Part shown: positions 7,452-17,667 of the stretch, in pieces | How the letters are laid out: each line of letters starts with the position of its first letter | How positions within the stretch are numbered: position 1 is the stretch's first letter | DNA from: Pasteurellaceae bacterium 15-036681 | GTDB taxonomy: Bacteria > Pseudomonadota > Gammaproteobacteria > Enterobacterales > Pasteurellaceae | Length of the DNA: 36,223 nucleotides | Direction: 5' to 3' | Assembly (NCBI GenBank): GCA_002002485.1 | Contig: MQVI01000026.1 | Location: 1-36,223 of the forward strand | Program-made: the position numbers and the translations under genes | The notes under the pieces: generated by a model | The model's database searches: none | What the model saw: only the letters and a program-made list of their open reading frames with translations | What the model was told of the DNA's origin: nothing

Positions 7452-9641
7452 ATGGATTTTTCTTTATTACTTGATGGCTTGAATGATAAACAACGTGAAG
7501 CAGTTGCGGCTCCACTAGGAAATTATCTTGTACTTGCAGGAGCAGGTAGCGGTAAAACACGTGTTTTAACTCATCGTATTGCATGGCTTATTGGTGTGGA
7601 AAACGTTCCTGAATCTAATATTCTAGCGGTGACTTTTACCAATAAAGCAGCAACAGAAATGCGCCACCGTATTGAATACACCCTTTCTCAATCAAGCGAT
7701 CACCGCTTATTTGGTATGTGGGTGGGGACTTTCCATAGTATTGCTAACCGCTTATTACGTTCGCATTACCTTGATGCTAATCTTCCCCAAGATTTTCAAA
7801 TTATGGATACGGAAGATCAGCAACGTTTAATCAAACGTCTACTTAAATTACACAATATTGATGAAAAACATTACCCACCAAAACAAGTGGGTTGGTTTAT
7901 CAATGCCCAAAAAGATAAAGGTTTACGAGCGAAGGATATCGATCACGGCAACGATCAACACACTAAAAAGTTGGTGCAGATTTATCAAATCTATCAAGAT
8001 GCTTGTGATCGTGCTGGCTTGTTAGACTTTGCGGAGTTATTGATCCGTGCCTATGAGTTATTTAAATATAATCCGTTAATTTTACAGCGTTATCAACAGC
8101 GTTTCCGTCAGATCTTAATTGATGAGTTCCAAGATACCAACAATATTCAATATGATCTGATTCGCTTGTTAGCAGGTGAAACAGGCAATGTGATGATCGT
8201 GGGCGATGATGACCAATCGATCTACGGTTGGCGTGGTGCACAGGTTGAGAATATCCAGCGTTTCTTAAATGATTACAGCAAAGCAGATACTATCCGCCTT
8301 GAACAGAACTACCGTTCAACAGGGCATATCTTAAATTCAGCCAATGCACTGATTGCGAATAACGAAGATCGTCTTGGTAAAAATCTTTGGACGGATAGCG
8401 GTGATGGTGAGCCAGTTGATATCTATTGTGCCTTTAATGAATTAGATGAAGCTCGCTTTGTTGCTTCTCAAATTAAGCAGTGGAAAGAGGACGAGGGCGA
8501 GTTAAACGAGTGTGCGATTTTATACCGTAGCAATGCGCAATCACGTGTGATTGAGGAAGCCTTAATTCAAGCAAGTATTCCGTATCGTATTTATGGCGGT
8601 ATGCGCTTCTTCGAACGCCAAGAGATCAAAGATGCGCTAGCTTACTTACGCTTAATCGCAAATCGCCAAGATGATGCGGCCTTTGAACGTGTGGTTAATA
8701 CCCCGCCACGTAGCATTGGTGAGCGCACTTTAGATACCTTACGCCAATTAACTCGTAATCGTCAAATTACGTTATGGCAGGCGATCCAAGTTGCTATTCA
8801 AGAAGAACATCTATCAGGGAGAGCTGCTTCGGCATTAATACGTTTTGTGGAGTTAATTAACTCTCTTGAACAAGAAACAGAGCAAATGGCGTTGTTTGAG
8901 CAAACGGATTTTGTGATTAAAGCCTCGGGATTATACGAGATGTACAAACAAGAAAAAGGCGAGAAGGGCGAAGTACGTATTGAAAACTTGGAAGAGTTAG
9001 TGAGTGCAACCCGTGAATTTAATAAACCTGATGAAGCCGAGGATATGAGTGATTTAACCGCTTTCTTAACCCACGCTTCACTTGAAGCCGGTGAAGCACA
9101 AGCCTCACCACATCAAGATTATGTGGAGTTAATGACTTTACACTCAGCCAAAGGTTTAGAATTCCCTCGTGTGTTTATGGTAGGGGTTGAAGAGGGCATT
9201 TTCCCAAGTGGTATGAGCTTTGATGAAGGGCGTTTATCAGAGGAACGCCGTTTAGCTTATGTAGGGATTACCCGTGCTAAGAAAAAGCTCACCATCAGCT
9301 ATGCGGAAAGTCGCCGTTTATATGGTAAAGAAGAACGCCATTTACCGTCCCGATTTATTGCTGAATTACCGGATGAGCATACCAGAGAAGTACGTTTACG
9401 TGGCAATATCAATCGTCCTGCGACTTTTGCAAGCCAACGAGCAACTGCAAGCTCAGCGACGAGCTTTAAACGTGATGATGTGGAATGGAAAATGGGACAA
9501 AAAGTCCAACATGCAAAATTTGGGCAAGGGACAATTATCAATGTTGAGGGCGGCGGTGAGCAAACTCGTTTACAAATCGCTTTTGTTCAACAAGGGATTA
9601 AATGGTTAATTGCCAAAGTAGCGAAGTTAGAGAGATTATAG
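7452..9641 (+). CDS. uvrD: DNA helicase II (UvrD)
   Basis: 729 residues from the chosen start; an in-frame ATG at 7440 would add four residues. The internal ATG is preferred because MDFSLLLDGLNDKQREAVAA matches the known family N-terminus and GAGG lies six bases upstream. SF1A helicase motifs are intact: Walker A GAGSGKT, motif II LIDEFQDTNN, motif III DDDQSIYGWRGA, motif IV QNYRSTGHIL, motif VI YVGITRAK. The C-terminal Tudor-like domain (GQKVQHAKFGQGTIINVEG) that contacts RNA polymerase and UvrB is present. It unwinds 3'-5' in nucleotide excision and mismatch repair. The gene stands alone, with a LexA-type site in front and a hairpin terminator behind. Confidence 0.97.
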   Translation: MDFSLLLDGLNDKQREAVAAPLGNYLVLAGAGSGKTRVLTHRIAWLIGVENVPESNILAVTFTNKAATEMRHRIEYTLSQSSDHRLFGMWVGTFHSIANRLLRSHYLDANLPQDFQIMDTEDQQRLIKRLLKLHNIDEKHYPPKQVGWFINAQKDKGLRAKDIDHGNDQHTKKLVQIYQIYQDACDRAGLLDFAELLIRAYELFKYNPLILQRYQQRFRQILIDEFQDTNNIQYDLIRLLAGETGNVMIVGDDDQSIYGWRGAQVENIQRFLNDYSKADTIRLEQNYRSTGHILNSANALIANNEDRLGKNLWTDSGDGEPVDIYCAFNELDEARFVASQIKQWKEDEGELNECAILYRSNAQSRVIEEALIQASIPYRIYGGMRFFERQEIKDALAYLRLIANRQDDAAFERVVNTPPRSIGERTLDTLRQLTRNRQITLWQAIQVAIQEEHLSGRAASALIRFVELINSLEQETEQMALFEQTDFVIKASGLYEMYKQEKGEKGEVRIENLEELVSATREFNKPDEAEDMSDLTAFLTHASLEAGEAQASPHQDYVELMTLHSAKGLEFPRVFMVGVEEGIFPSGMSFDEGRLSEERRLAYVGITRAKKKLTISYAESRRLYGKEERHLPSRFIAELPDEHTREVRLRGNINRPATFASQRATASSATSFKRDDVEWKMGQKVQHAKFGQGTIINVEGGGEQTRLQIAFVQQGIKWLIAKVAKLERL

Positions 9642-9657
9642 AAAATCTTAATTTTCT

Positions 9658-9690
9658 TGTAGGGGCGGATAATATCCGCCCAAACTTTTT
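9658..9690 (+). terminator. Terminator/palindromic repeat of the TTGTAGGG family
   Basis: TTGTAGGGGCGG opens the element. GGGCGGAT (9663-9670) pairs with ATCCGCCC (9674-9681), followed by AAAC and T5 (9686-9690). It lies 17 bp after uvrD and overlaps the stop of convergent lysO, so uvrD transcripts would end there. The TTGTAGGG head is shared with other palindromes in this window. Confidence 0.65.
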
Positions 9691-10597
9691 ACGCCAACCC
9701 AATAAAAAACGCCAATAAAAACGGCACCGCAAGGTTGATAATAAAACCAAAACTAATCGCTAATGGCACAACTTGGATTCCGCCCGATTTTTGAATAATC
9801 GGCAGTGTGCAATCTAATGCGGTTGCGCCACCTAAACCGACAGCAGTTGAAGGGAATAAACGCATAAAGAACGGAATGCTAAACAAGCAGAAAATCTCAC
9901 GCGATAAATCGTTAAAGAAAGCGATACTACCATACACGGGTCCCCAAGCGTCATTTACCAATACACTTGAAAGCGAATACCACCCAAAGCCCGAAGCTAA
10001 GGTCATTGCATGCATTAATGGTAAGTTAAGCACATAGGCGCTAATTACCCCACCAATCAGACCGCTTGCGATAAATACCAAAGAGGTCAAAATCCCACGT
10101 TTATTTAAAAACACCTCGCGAATGGGAATACCGCTATTACGCAGTTGAATACCAATACAGAAAATCATCACCACTAAAACATAAGTGCTTGAGTGTAGTG
10201 GAAAATCAAGAATGCCTTTCGTCATATAGCCAAACACCGCACCAATAAAGACGGTTGCACATAGGATTAAACTATCTGAAATCTGTTTCCAACGAGAAGG
10301 CAACTCTTCTTTTGAAACGTGCTCTCGCTGCATTGGATAGAGTTTATCAAATGCCATTAAGCTCATGATATTTGCGCCATGCAAAATCACACTTAAGCCA
10401 AGAGCTGTCGCGCCAATCTGTGGTAATTTTTCCATTAAATTATCTAATTGCCCAAGAGAAATTCCCATAATCAACAAGATCAAATATAGACAGACCGTGG
10501 TAATTCGGTTTGTCCAATTCATAATGGTTTGATTGGTTACACGAAATAGGTAGCCGAGAAAAAGCGGCACAAAGGCAATCATTAAGCCGTAGATCAT
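9689..10597 (-). CDS. lysO: L-lysine exporter LysO (DUF340 family)
   Basis: 302 residues, almost entirely hydrophobic, with about eight or more membrane segments. Family signatures are MGISLGQLDNL near the N-terminus, GFGWYSLSSVLVNDAWGPVYG in the middle and GGATALDCTLPIIQKSGG near the end, all typical of YbjE/LysO. The acidic/polar residues inside membrane segments that LysO needs for export appear retained. It exports lysine (and toxic analogues) from the inner membrane. The start is supported by AAGGA upstream. Not in an operon: uvrD converges and dinB diverges. No lysine riboswitch seen in the short leader. Confidence 0.9.
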   Translation of the reverse strand: MIYGLMIAFVPLFLGYLFRVTNQTIMNWTNRITTVCLYLILLIMGISLGQLDNLMEKLPQIGATALGLSVILHGANIMSLMAFDKLYPMQREHVSKEELPSRWKQISDSLILCATVFIGAVFGYMTKGILDFPLHSSTYVLVVMIFCIGIQLRNSGIPIREVFLNKRGILTSLVFIASGLIGGVISAYVLNLPLMHAMTLASGFGWYSLSSVLVNDAWGPVYGSIAFFNDLSREIFCLFSIPFFMRLFPSTAVGLGGATALDCTLPIIQKSGGIQVVPLAISFGFIINLAVPFLLAFFIGLA

Positions 10598-10649
10598 TAA
10601 ATTATCCTTTTTAGTAAAATTTCTATTTCCTCAGATTTTATCACTCATT

Positions 10650-10672
10650 CCCCCTCTTTGACAAAGAGGGGG
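10650..10672. repeat. Perfect 10-bp hairpin CCCCCTCTTT-gac-AAAGAGGGGG
   Basis: A GC-rich hairpin between divergent lysO and dinB, followed by CTAGGGGGAGATTTA. It resembles a dispersed intergenic repeat rather than a terminator, because it lies between divergent starts and has no T-tract. Confidence 0.6.
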
Positions 10673-10693
10673 CTAGGGGGAGATTTAATAAAT

Positions 10694-10709
10694 ATGTTTT
10701 TAAATACAG
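10694..10709. promoter_or_regulatory. LexA-box-like operator upstream of dinB
   Basis: ATGTTTTTAAATACAG reads on the reverse strand as CTGTATTTAAAAACAT, fitting CTGT-N8-ACAG with one mismatch. The mismatch is the same as in the uvrD site (final T). It lies 47 bp upstream of the dinB start. DinB is a LexA target in many gammaproteobacteria. An uptake-signal core ACAAGCGGT follows at 10726-10734. Confidence 0.55.
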
Positions 10710-10756
10710 TATTATTTGTTACACTACAAGCGGTTAGATTTGAGGAATATTTTACA

Positions 10757-11827
10757 ATGCAAATATCACGCAAAATTATTCATATTGATATGGACTGCTT
10801 TTATGCAGCTATTGAAATGCGTGAAAATCCCTCGCTAGTTGGTAAACCAGTGGCTGTTGGTGGTAATCCCAATCAACGTGGTGTGCTTGCTACTTGTAAC
10901 TACGAAGCGCGTAAGTTTGGTTTACACAGTGCCATGGCGACCGCTCAAGCATTAAAACTCTGTCCGAATTTAGTGCTATTACCCATTAATATGCCTTTGT
11001 ATAAATCGGTTTCAGAACAAATTCATCAAATCTTTCGTCGTTATACGGAAATTATCGAACCCCTTTCTTTAGATGAGGCTTATTTAGACGTGACGGATTG
11101 CAAACAATGCCAAGGATCTGCCACTTGGATTGCCGAAGAAATTCGTCAAGCGATCTGGAATGAATTGCATTTAACTGCCTCAGCAGGCATTGCCCCTTTA
11201 AAATTTCTAGCCAAAATCGCCTCGGATCAAAATAAACCCAATGGCCAGTTTGTGATTCCTCCTGAAGATGTCGCTGAGTTTGTCAAAATATTACCGCTCA
11301 AAAAAATCCCAGGGGTGGGCAAGGTGACTAATGAAAAGCTTGCTCAACTTGGTTTTCATACCTGCGAAGATATTCAAAGTAGTCAACAGCACTATATTTA
11401 CCAACAATTTGGTAAATTTGGGCAAAGACTTTGGGAGTTTAGCCATGGGATTGATAATCGCTCCATTGAAGTTGATCGTCCTCGTAAGTCGCTTGCGGTG
11501 GAACATACACTTTTAACGGATATCAGTGAGTTAGATGATGCTGAGCAAATTGTGATGGAGCAATACGATAAGTTATTGTTTAGAATTCAGCGTAATTGGG
11601 GTGATAAATCCTTAAATGATTTTCGTAAATTAGGGATAAAGCTAAAGTTTGACGATTTTACTCAAACTACCTTAGAACGAACAACAGATGGTATGGCTTT
11701 ACCTCGCTTTATTGAGCTATTACAACAAATTTGGGAAAGGGCAAATGGGCGAAAAATTCGCCTAATTGGCATAAATGTCCATTTTCCTGAAGAAAAAGTT
11801 ACAAAACAGTTAAATTTATGGGAATAA
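10757..11827 (+). CDS. dinB: DNA polymerase IV (DinB, Y family)
   Basis: 356 residues from the ATG giving MQISRKIIHIDMDCFYAAIE. The longer frame from 10658 runs through the hairpin repeat and LexA-type site and is rejected; GAGGA lies 10 bases upstream of the chosen ATG. Catalytic carboxylates sit in HIDMDCFY (Asp11) and SLDEAYLDVT. The steric-gate position after Phe15 is Tyr16, an aromatic as expected. The HhH thumb region (KKIPGVGKVTNEKLAQLG) and little-finger domain follow, and length matches E. coli Pol IV. It performs error-prone translesion synthesis. The last residues (KVTKQLNLWE) may hold a beta-clamp-binding motif (QLNLW). Single gene. Confidence 0.96.
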   Translation: MQISRKIIHIDMDCFYAAIEMRENPSLVGKPVAVGGNPNQRGVLATCNYEARKFGLHSAMATAQALKLCPNLVLLPINMPLYKSVSEQIHQIFRRYTEIIEPLSLDEAYLDVTDCKQCQGSATWIAEEIRQAIWNELHLTASAGIAPLKFLAKIASDQNKPNGQFVIPPEDVAEFVKILPLKKIPGVGKVTNEKLAQLGFHTCEDIQSSQQHYIYQQFGKFGQRLWEFSHGIDNRSIEVDRPRKSLAVEHTLLTDISELDDAEQIVMEQYDKLLFRIQRNWGDKSLNDFRKLGIKLKFDDFTQTTLERTTDGMALPRFIELLQQIWERANGRKIRLIGINVHFPEEKVTKQLNLWE

Positions 11828-11840
11828 TTGTTGTCATAGT

Positions 11841-11868
11841 CTTGAATTTTGCTGAAAAAGCACTATTT
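11841..11868 (+). promoter_or_regulatory. Heat-shock (sigma32)-like promoter for htpX
   Basis: CTTGAAT (11841-11847) is separated by 13 bp from CACTATTT (11861-11868). This compares with the sigma32 pattern CTTGAAA-N(11-16)-CCCCATnT at six of seven and roughly five of seven positions. TTGAAT with TATTTT at 16 bp could equally be read as a sigma70 promoter. HtpX is a heat-shock protease in E. coli, which makes the first reading attractive. Confidence 0.4.
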
Positions 11869-11934
11869 TAGTTCTTCGGTTTTTTCCGAGCTAACCCCCT
11901 ATAACAACTTTTACTCTATCGGAGAAATATCTAT

Positions 11935-12789
11935 ATGATGAGAATTGCCCTTTTCTTAGCAACGAACTTTGCTGTGATGATCGTGCTGGGAATTATCTTA
12001 AGCGTAACAGGTATAGCTGGTAATAGCACTGGTGGTATTTTGATTATGGCTTTACTATTTGGTTTTGCAGGTTCATTAATTTCACTGTTCTTATCTAAAA
12101 CAATGGCATTAAAATCTGTGGTCGCTGAAATTATCCAAACCCCAAGAAACAGTGCTGAACAGTGGTTATTTGATACGGTTCAACGCCAATCTCAACAAGC
12201 AGGCATCCCAATGCCTGATATTGCAATTTACCACTCAGCAGATGTAAACGCATTTGCAACAGGTGCAACAAAAAGCAATTCATTAGTAGCGGTAAGTACA
12301 GGTTTACTTAACTCAATGACCCAAGATGAAGCTGAAGCGGTAGTTGCGCATGAAGTGGCACATATTGCAAATGGTGATATGGTGACAATGACCTTATTGC
12401 AAGGTGTATTAAATACCTTTGTTATTTTTGTATCACGTATGATCGCAACAGCGGTATCATCTAGCCGTAACGATAATGGTGAAGAGAGCCAAAGCACAGG
12501 GACTTACTTCTTAGTGTCTATGGTGCTTGAAGTCTTATTTGGCTTCTTAGCGACTATTATCGCAATGTGGTTCTCTCGTTACCGTGAATTCCGTGCGGAC
12601 GCTGGCTCTGCGCAGTTAGTGGGTAAAGAGAAAATGATTGCAGCATTAGAGCGTTTACAACGAGTTCATGAACCACAACAATTAGAAGGTTCATTAAATG
12701 CAATGATGATCAATGGCTCACGTGCAAAACAGTTATTTATGAGCCACCCACCATTAGAAAAACGTATTGAAGCATTACGTGCGCTATAA
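11935..12789 (+). CDS. htpX: Membrane zinc metalloprotease HtpX
   Basis: 284 residues of the M48B family. It has two N-terminal membrane helices (about 3-25 and 34-54) and the zinc motif H139-E-V-A-H143 in [15 protein letters not shown] second hydrophobic pair covers about 150-170 and 190-215, and the probable third zinc ligand lies in [13 protein letters not shown]. It degrades misfolded inner-membrane proteins alongside FtsH. The opening [15 protein letters not shown] matches the family start, with GGAGA upstream; a second ATG directly follows and cannot be excluded. Alone, converging on ccmF across three stem-loops. Confidence 0.96.
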   Translation: MMRIALFLATNFAVMIVLGIILSVTGIAGNSTGGILIMALLFGFAGSLISLFLSKTMALKSVVAEIIQTPRNSAEQWLFDTVQRQSQQAGIPMPDIAIYHSADVNAFATGATKSNSLVAVSTGLLNSMTQDEAEAVVAHEVAHIANGDMVTMTLLQGVLNTFVIFVSRMIATAVSSSRNDNGEESQSTGTYFLVSMVLEVLFGFLATIIAMWFSRYREFRADAGSAQLVGKEKMIAALERLQRVHEPQQLEGSLNAMMINGSRAKQLFMSHPPLEKRIEALRAL

Positions 12790-12806
12790 TTTGCAAATTT
12801 AATGAT

Positions 12807-12830
12807 AAAAAAGCCCGCTTGTTAGTGGGC
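12807..12830 (-). terminator. Reverse-strand hairpin terminator with T6
   Basis: On the reverse strand GCCCAC-taacaa-GCGGGC is followed by TTTTTT (12812-12807). In the htpX direction the same hairpin lacks a T-tract, so it mainly serves as a back-stop for reverse-strand transcription out of ccmF. Confidence 0.55.
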
Positions 12831-12882
12831 AAACTATTAGCCACATAATAAATTTAAATTGATCTGACTTAAACTGTTATTT

Positions 12883-12928
12883 AAAAGGACTGATATCGGC
12901 ATTGTGTCGAGCTCAGTCCTTTTCTTTT
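12883..12928. terminator. Bidirectional terminator between htpX and ccmF
   Basis: AAAAGGACTGA (12883-12893) pairs with TCAGTCCTTTT (12913-12923), and a small inner stem CGGCA/TGTCG sits in the loop. Each strand has T-rich sequence after the stem, so it can stop both convergent transcripts. A further imperfect 14-bp stem-loop lies at 12947-12986 (CCTTAATTGA / TCAATTAAGG). Confidence 0.7.
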
Positions 12929-13007
12929 AGTTTTAGATAAAAAACATGCACCTTAATTGAAAAGTTATCCAATCAATTAAGGCGCATATCAATCCCTATC
13001 TTACAAA

Positions 13008-14945
13008 CTACTTCACTTTCAAACGATAACGTCGATCCATCATGCACAGGATTCCGCCGAGCACCATAAATAAACCACCAAACCAGATCCAGCGAATAAA
13101 GGGTTTATAGTATAAACGTAATCCCCAAGAGCCATCGTCTAAACGTTCACCTAATGCAGCATATAAATCACGAGTAAAGCCCCAGTCGATAGCGGCTTCG
13201 GTCATCCCCATTTTACTTACATTATAGAAACGCTTTTCTGCTTCAAGAGTTGCTTCATATTTACCGTTTTTGGTAATTTCAATATCTGCTGTACCGCCGA
13301 TATAGTTAGCGCCGTTACTGTCTCTAATGCCTTTGAAAGTAAAGTTGTAATCTAAAATCTGGGTTGAATCCCCTACATTCATACGCACATCTTTTTCAAT
13401 GCTAAAGTTTTGGCTAAAGGCGATACCAAATACCGTCATTGCCACACCTAAGTGAGCCAACACCATTCCCCAATGTGAACGAGAAAGCTTGAATAATCCC
13501 ACAAAGAATGAATGGCGGTGGGTTGCTCGTTGATGTAGTTCATACAGGCTTAAAGCAACAATAATCACTGACATCATTGTGCCAAGTACGACACTTACGG
13601 TAATTTGACTTGCAAATAAATACGGCAAGCCAAAGCCTAATGCCATCATCACAATCAGTGAGATAATCACTGGGGTGCGAATTGCTGAAACTTGGTCTCT
13701 ACGCCATTTTACAAGCGGTCCAATTCCCAATAAAAACGCAAATGGCACCATTAAAATCATAAACATCTGATCGAAGAATGGCGCGCCAATTGAGATTGTG
13801 CCTAAACCGATCTGTTTATGGATTAACGGTAAAATTGTGCCTAAGAACACCACCGATAAAAATGCCATTAACAGAATATTATTCAGCAATAGCACGCTTT
13901 CACGTGAGTAGCGTTCCGAATTATCCAAGCTCTTAATTTTGCTGCCTTGATAAGCATATAGCAGAAGTGAGCCACCAATCACAATCACTAAATAAGCTAA
14001 GATATACAAACCACGCGTTGGATCTGAAGCAAAAGCGTGTACCGAAACTAAAATACCTGAACGAACTAGGAAGGTTCCTAATAAGCAAAGTGAGAAAGCA
14101 AGGATTGCCAATAACACTGTCCATGCTTTAAAGGTACTACGTTTTTCGGTAACCGCTAATGAATGAATTAAAGCAGTACCTGCAATCCACGGCATTAATG
14201 ATGCATTTTCAACAGGATCCCAGAACCACCAGCCGCCCCAGCCTAATTCGTAGTATGCCCACCAAGAGCCTAAAACAATACCGAGTGTTAAGAATACCCA
14301 AGCAGCCATCGTCCACGGACGAGACCAACGCGCCCAAGCAGTATCTAAACGACCAGTCATTAATGAAGCAATCGCAAAGGCAAAGGCAACCGAAAAGCCC
14401 ACATAGCCCATATAAAGTAATGGCGGATGGAAGATTAAGCCCACATCTTGCAACATTGGATTTAATTCACGGCCATCAACTGGGAAGTTCGGAAAAGTAC
14501 GATCAAATGGATTTGATGTAAAGATCATAAACACTAGAAAACCAATACTCACTAAGCCCATTACCGCTAATACGCGCGCAACAGCTTCTTCTGGCATTTT
14601 ACGGCTAAATAGCGCAACACCAATGCTCCACAATGAAAGTAACCATACCCAAAGTAATAGCGAACCTTCATGTGAACCCCACACTGCAGATAAACGATAC
14701 TCAATTGGCAAGGTGCTATTTGAGTTATTTACCACATACTGCACAGTAAAATCATTCACCGCAAAAAGGTAGAATAACGACCCAAAAGAGATGGTTAATG
14801 TGATAAATAGCCCCCAAGTCATCGGGCGAGCCAATGAAACTAGGGTGCGGTTATGATTTTCTGCCCCTACAAGCGGTAAGATTGCCAGTAAAATTGACAA
14901 AATTAAGCTTAATGCAAGGCTATAATTGCCTAATTCTGCAATCAT
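13008..14945 (-). CDS. ccmF: Cytochrome c haem lyase subunit CcmF
   Basis: 645 residues with about 14-15 membrane segments. The tryptophan-rich haem-handling motif ([19 protein letters not shown]) and the conserved periplasmic start of mature maturation proteins ([14 protein letters not shown]) are both present. CcmF takes haem from CcmE and, with CcmH, attaches it to CxxCH apocytochromes in the periplasm. The start codon overlaps the ccmE stop by four bases, so the two are translationally coupled. Two uptake-signal cores lie inside (13711-13719, 14869-14877). No ccmG or ccmH follows; the next gene is convergent htpX. NrfE is a paralogue and cannot be fully excluded, but pairing with ccmE favours CcmF. 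Confidence 0.95.
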   Translation of the reverse strand: MIAELGNYSLALSLILSILLAILPLVGAENHNRTLVSLARPMTWGLFITLTISFGSLFYLFAVNDFTVQYVVNNSNSTLPIEYRLSAVWGSHEGSLLLWVWLLSLWSIGVALFSRKMPEEAVARVLAVMGLVSIGFLVFMIFTSNPFDRTFPNFPVDGRELNPMLQDVGLIFHPPLLYMGYVGFSVAFAFAIASLMTGRLDTAWARWSRPWTMAAWVFLTLGIVLGSWWAYYELGWGGWWFWDPVENASLMPWIAGTALIHSLAVTEKRSTFKAWTVLLAILAFSLCLLGTFLVRSGILVSVHAFASDPTRGLYILAYLVIVIGGSLLLYAYQGSKIKSLDNSERYSRESVLLLNNILLMAFLSVVFLGTILPLIHKQIGLGTISIGAPFFDQMFMILMVPFAFLLGIGPLVKWRRDQVSAIRTPVIISLIVMMALGFGLPYLFASQITVSVVLGTMMSVIIVALSLYELHQRATHRHSFFVGLFKLSRSHWGMVLAHLGVAMTVFGIAFSQNFSIEKDVRMNVGDSTQILDYNFTFKGIRDSNGANYIGGTADIEITKNGKYEATLEAEKRFYNVSKMGMTEAAIDWGFTRDLYAALGERLDDGSWGLRLYYKPFIRWIWFGGLFMVLGGILCMMDRRYRLKVK

Positions 14946-15463
14946 TTTTGCTCTCCAGATTGAGTGCGATCACGCTCTGATTCGCCTTTTAAATCCGATT
15001 CTGAAATCCCCATCGGTTGGTGCTGTTTCTTCATCTGATCATTTAATTCTGGAGGCATATAGTTTTCATCGTGTTTTGCAAGTACTTCCGTTGCACGTAA
15101 TTTCGTTGGCTCAATAAGAACACCTTGTGCCACAATACCTTGTCCTTCTCTGAATAAATCTGGCAGAATCCCTTCAAATTCAACTTGAATTGCAGGACCA
15201 ATATCATTTAAGCCAAATTCTACTTTTAAGGTTTTATCATCACGTTTTACCGAACCTTCAACAACCATCCCACCCACACGGATACGCTGTCCTACTTCTG
15301 GCTTGGTTTTAGGATTATTGTCTTTACCATACACAATCTCGGACGGTGTATAGAAAAGGTCAATATTTTGGCTTAGTGCATAAAGGGTTAAACCTGCAGC
15401 AACAGCTACACCAGATAATACCGATAAAATAACTTTTAGTCTTGATTTACGTCTTGGGTTCAT
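14942..15463 (-). CDS. ccmE: Periplasmic haem chaperone CcmE
   Basis: 173 residues. The N-terminus is cytoplasmic and basic ([10 protein letters not shown]), followed by one membrane anchor (about 11-31) and an OB-fold periplasmic domain. The covalent haem ligand His131 and Tyr135 sit in [12 protein letters not shown]. The C-terminal tail is hydrophilic and variable. It carries haem from CcmABCD to CcmF. The start has a modest site (AAGAAG). First gene of a two-gene unit with ccmF; upstream is a 274-bp gap and then the murA terminator, so ccmABCD must lie elsewhere or be absent. Confidence 0.96.
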   Translation of the reverse strand: MNPRRKSRLKVILSVLSGVAVAAGLTLYALSQNIDLFYTPSEIVYGKDNNPKTKPEVGQRIRVGGMVVEGSVKRDDKTLKVEFGLNDIGPAIQVEFEGILPDLFREGQGIVAQGVLIEPTKLRATEVLAKHDENYMPPELNDQMKKQHQPMGISESDLKGESERDRTQSGEQK

Positions 15464-15637
15464 AATTAAATCTTCTTATTTAAAAGGTAATCAGTTGAAA
15501 ATGAATAAAAAAATAAACTTGCGTATCCTATCAAAAAAACCAACAAGAATCGTCAATTATTATGATTTGTTTTGTTTTAGTTCAAACTCTTTAATAAAAT
15601 TGTTTATTTTTTGTTAAAAGCATTTCATTAAAAATTT

Positions 15638-15660
15638 TGTAGGGCGCGTGTAAACGCACC
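15638..15660. repeat. TTGTAGGG-family palindromic element
   Basis: TTGTAGGGCGCGTGTAAACG followed by CACC. The GCGTGTAAACGCACC portion recurs twice, once inverted, near the right end of the window (36053-36103). It lies between murA and ccmE. Confidence 0.65.
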
Positions 15661-15680
15661 AAATAAGATAAATAAGATAA

Positions 15681-15717
15681 ACAAAAAACCCCGCTGATAT
15701 CAAATATCAACGGGGTT
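15681..15717 (-). terminator. Terminator of the mla-murA operon
   Basis: On the reverse strand AACCCCGTTGATAT pairs with ATATCAGCGGGGTT (one G-U pair), followed by TTTTGTTTAT. It starts 20 bp past murA and is a strong Rho-independent terminator. Confidence 0.85.
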
Positions 15718-15737
15718 AAAGACCGAATAATTAAATA

Positions 15738-17036
<1,299 letters not shown>

Positions 17037-17057
17037 TCAAAATCAAATGACGGTAAA

Positions 17058-17318
17058 TTAGCCAGCCATATTGAGTAAACGTTCTTTTTTCCACTGTTCT
17101 GTAGTGAAAGTTTTGATTGTTAATGCGTGAATGGCATTAGTTGCAAATAATTCGCTCAAAGGACCATAAATCATCTGCTGCTGTTTTACTTTTGATAAAG
17201 TTGCAAATACATCACTTACCGCAATCACACCGTAATGTGAGCCATCGCTTGTTTGAACATGCACTTCATCTAAATCTAATGCACTCATTAACATTTCTTC
17301 AATTTGTTTTGGTTCCAT
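17058..17318 (-). CDS. ibaG: BolA-family protein IbaG
   Basis: 86 residues from the ATG giving MEPKQIEEMLMSALDLDEVH; a GTG four codons upstream overlaps the end of mlaB and is the alternative start. The BolA/IbaG fold is recognised by SDGSHYGVIAVSD, KVKQQQMIYGPL and ATNAIHALTIKTFT. Family members bind glutaredoxin and 2Fe-2S clusters through a conserved His, and are implicated in acid response and cell-envelope functions. It lies five bases after the mlaB stop and 42 bp before murA, the conserved position for this gene. Confidence 0.93.
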   Translation of the reverse strand: MEPKQIEEMLMSALDLDEVHVQTSDGSHYGVIAVSDVFATLSKVKQQQMIYGPLSELFATNAIHALTIKTFTTEQWKKERLLNMAG

Positions 17319-17323
17319 AATTA

Positions 17324-17662
17324 TTACCACTGTTCACAATGTAAGAATTTATTAAACCACTCTGATAAATCAAATAACGCAGCAAGATTTTTAACACTCT
17401 CTGGCGTATTGATTAAACAAGTGGAATTATTTTTTTGATAATGATTGAGTATTTCAGCAAGTAGGGTAAAGCCTGCAGAGTCAATATGTTGGAGATTTTT
17501 TAAATCCCAATAGATGTGTTGATTTGCTTTTGGTGACAAAAAAGAAGCACGTTGCTTCCATAACGGAAGCAACGTGTCGCGAGTTAGATCACCTATCAAC
17601 TGGATCATCAGGCTTTCATTGTTTTGCTGAATGTCCCATTGTAATGGATTTTTCACTTGCAT
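17324..17662 (-). CDS. mlaB: MlaB, STAS-domain subunit of the phospholipid transporter
   Basis: 112 residues forming a single STAS domain. The helix-alpha2 signature is QHIDSAGFTLLAEIL, with Ser62 at the position of the conserved Ser/Thr. MlaB binds the ATPase MlaF and stabilises the MlaFEDB complex. It follows mlaC by five bases and abuts ibaG. It has no obvious strong Shine-Dalgarno, so coupling to mlaC translation is likely. Sequence is weakly conserved in this family; identity rests on fold and position. Confidence 0.9.
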   Translation of the reverse strand: MQVKNPLQWDIQQNNESLMIQLIGDLTRDTLLPLWKQRASFLSPKANQHIYWDLKNLQHIDSAGFTLLAEILNHYQKNNSTCLINTPESVKNLAALFDLSEWFNKFLHCEQW

Positions 17663-17667
17663 AACAA

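Noticed and set aside
10658-10756. N-terminal extension of dinB
   Set aside because: It would translate a hairpin repeat and the LexA-type site; the later ATG matches the family start.
12883-12928. Small RNA between htpX and ccmF
   Set aside because: The hairpin is best explained as a bidirectional terminator of convergent genes; no promoter with proper spacing was seen.
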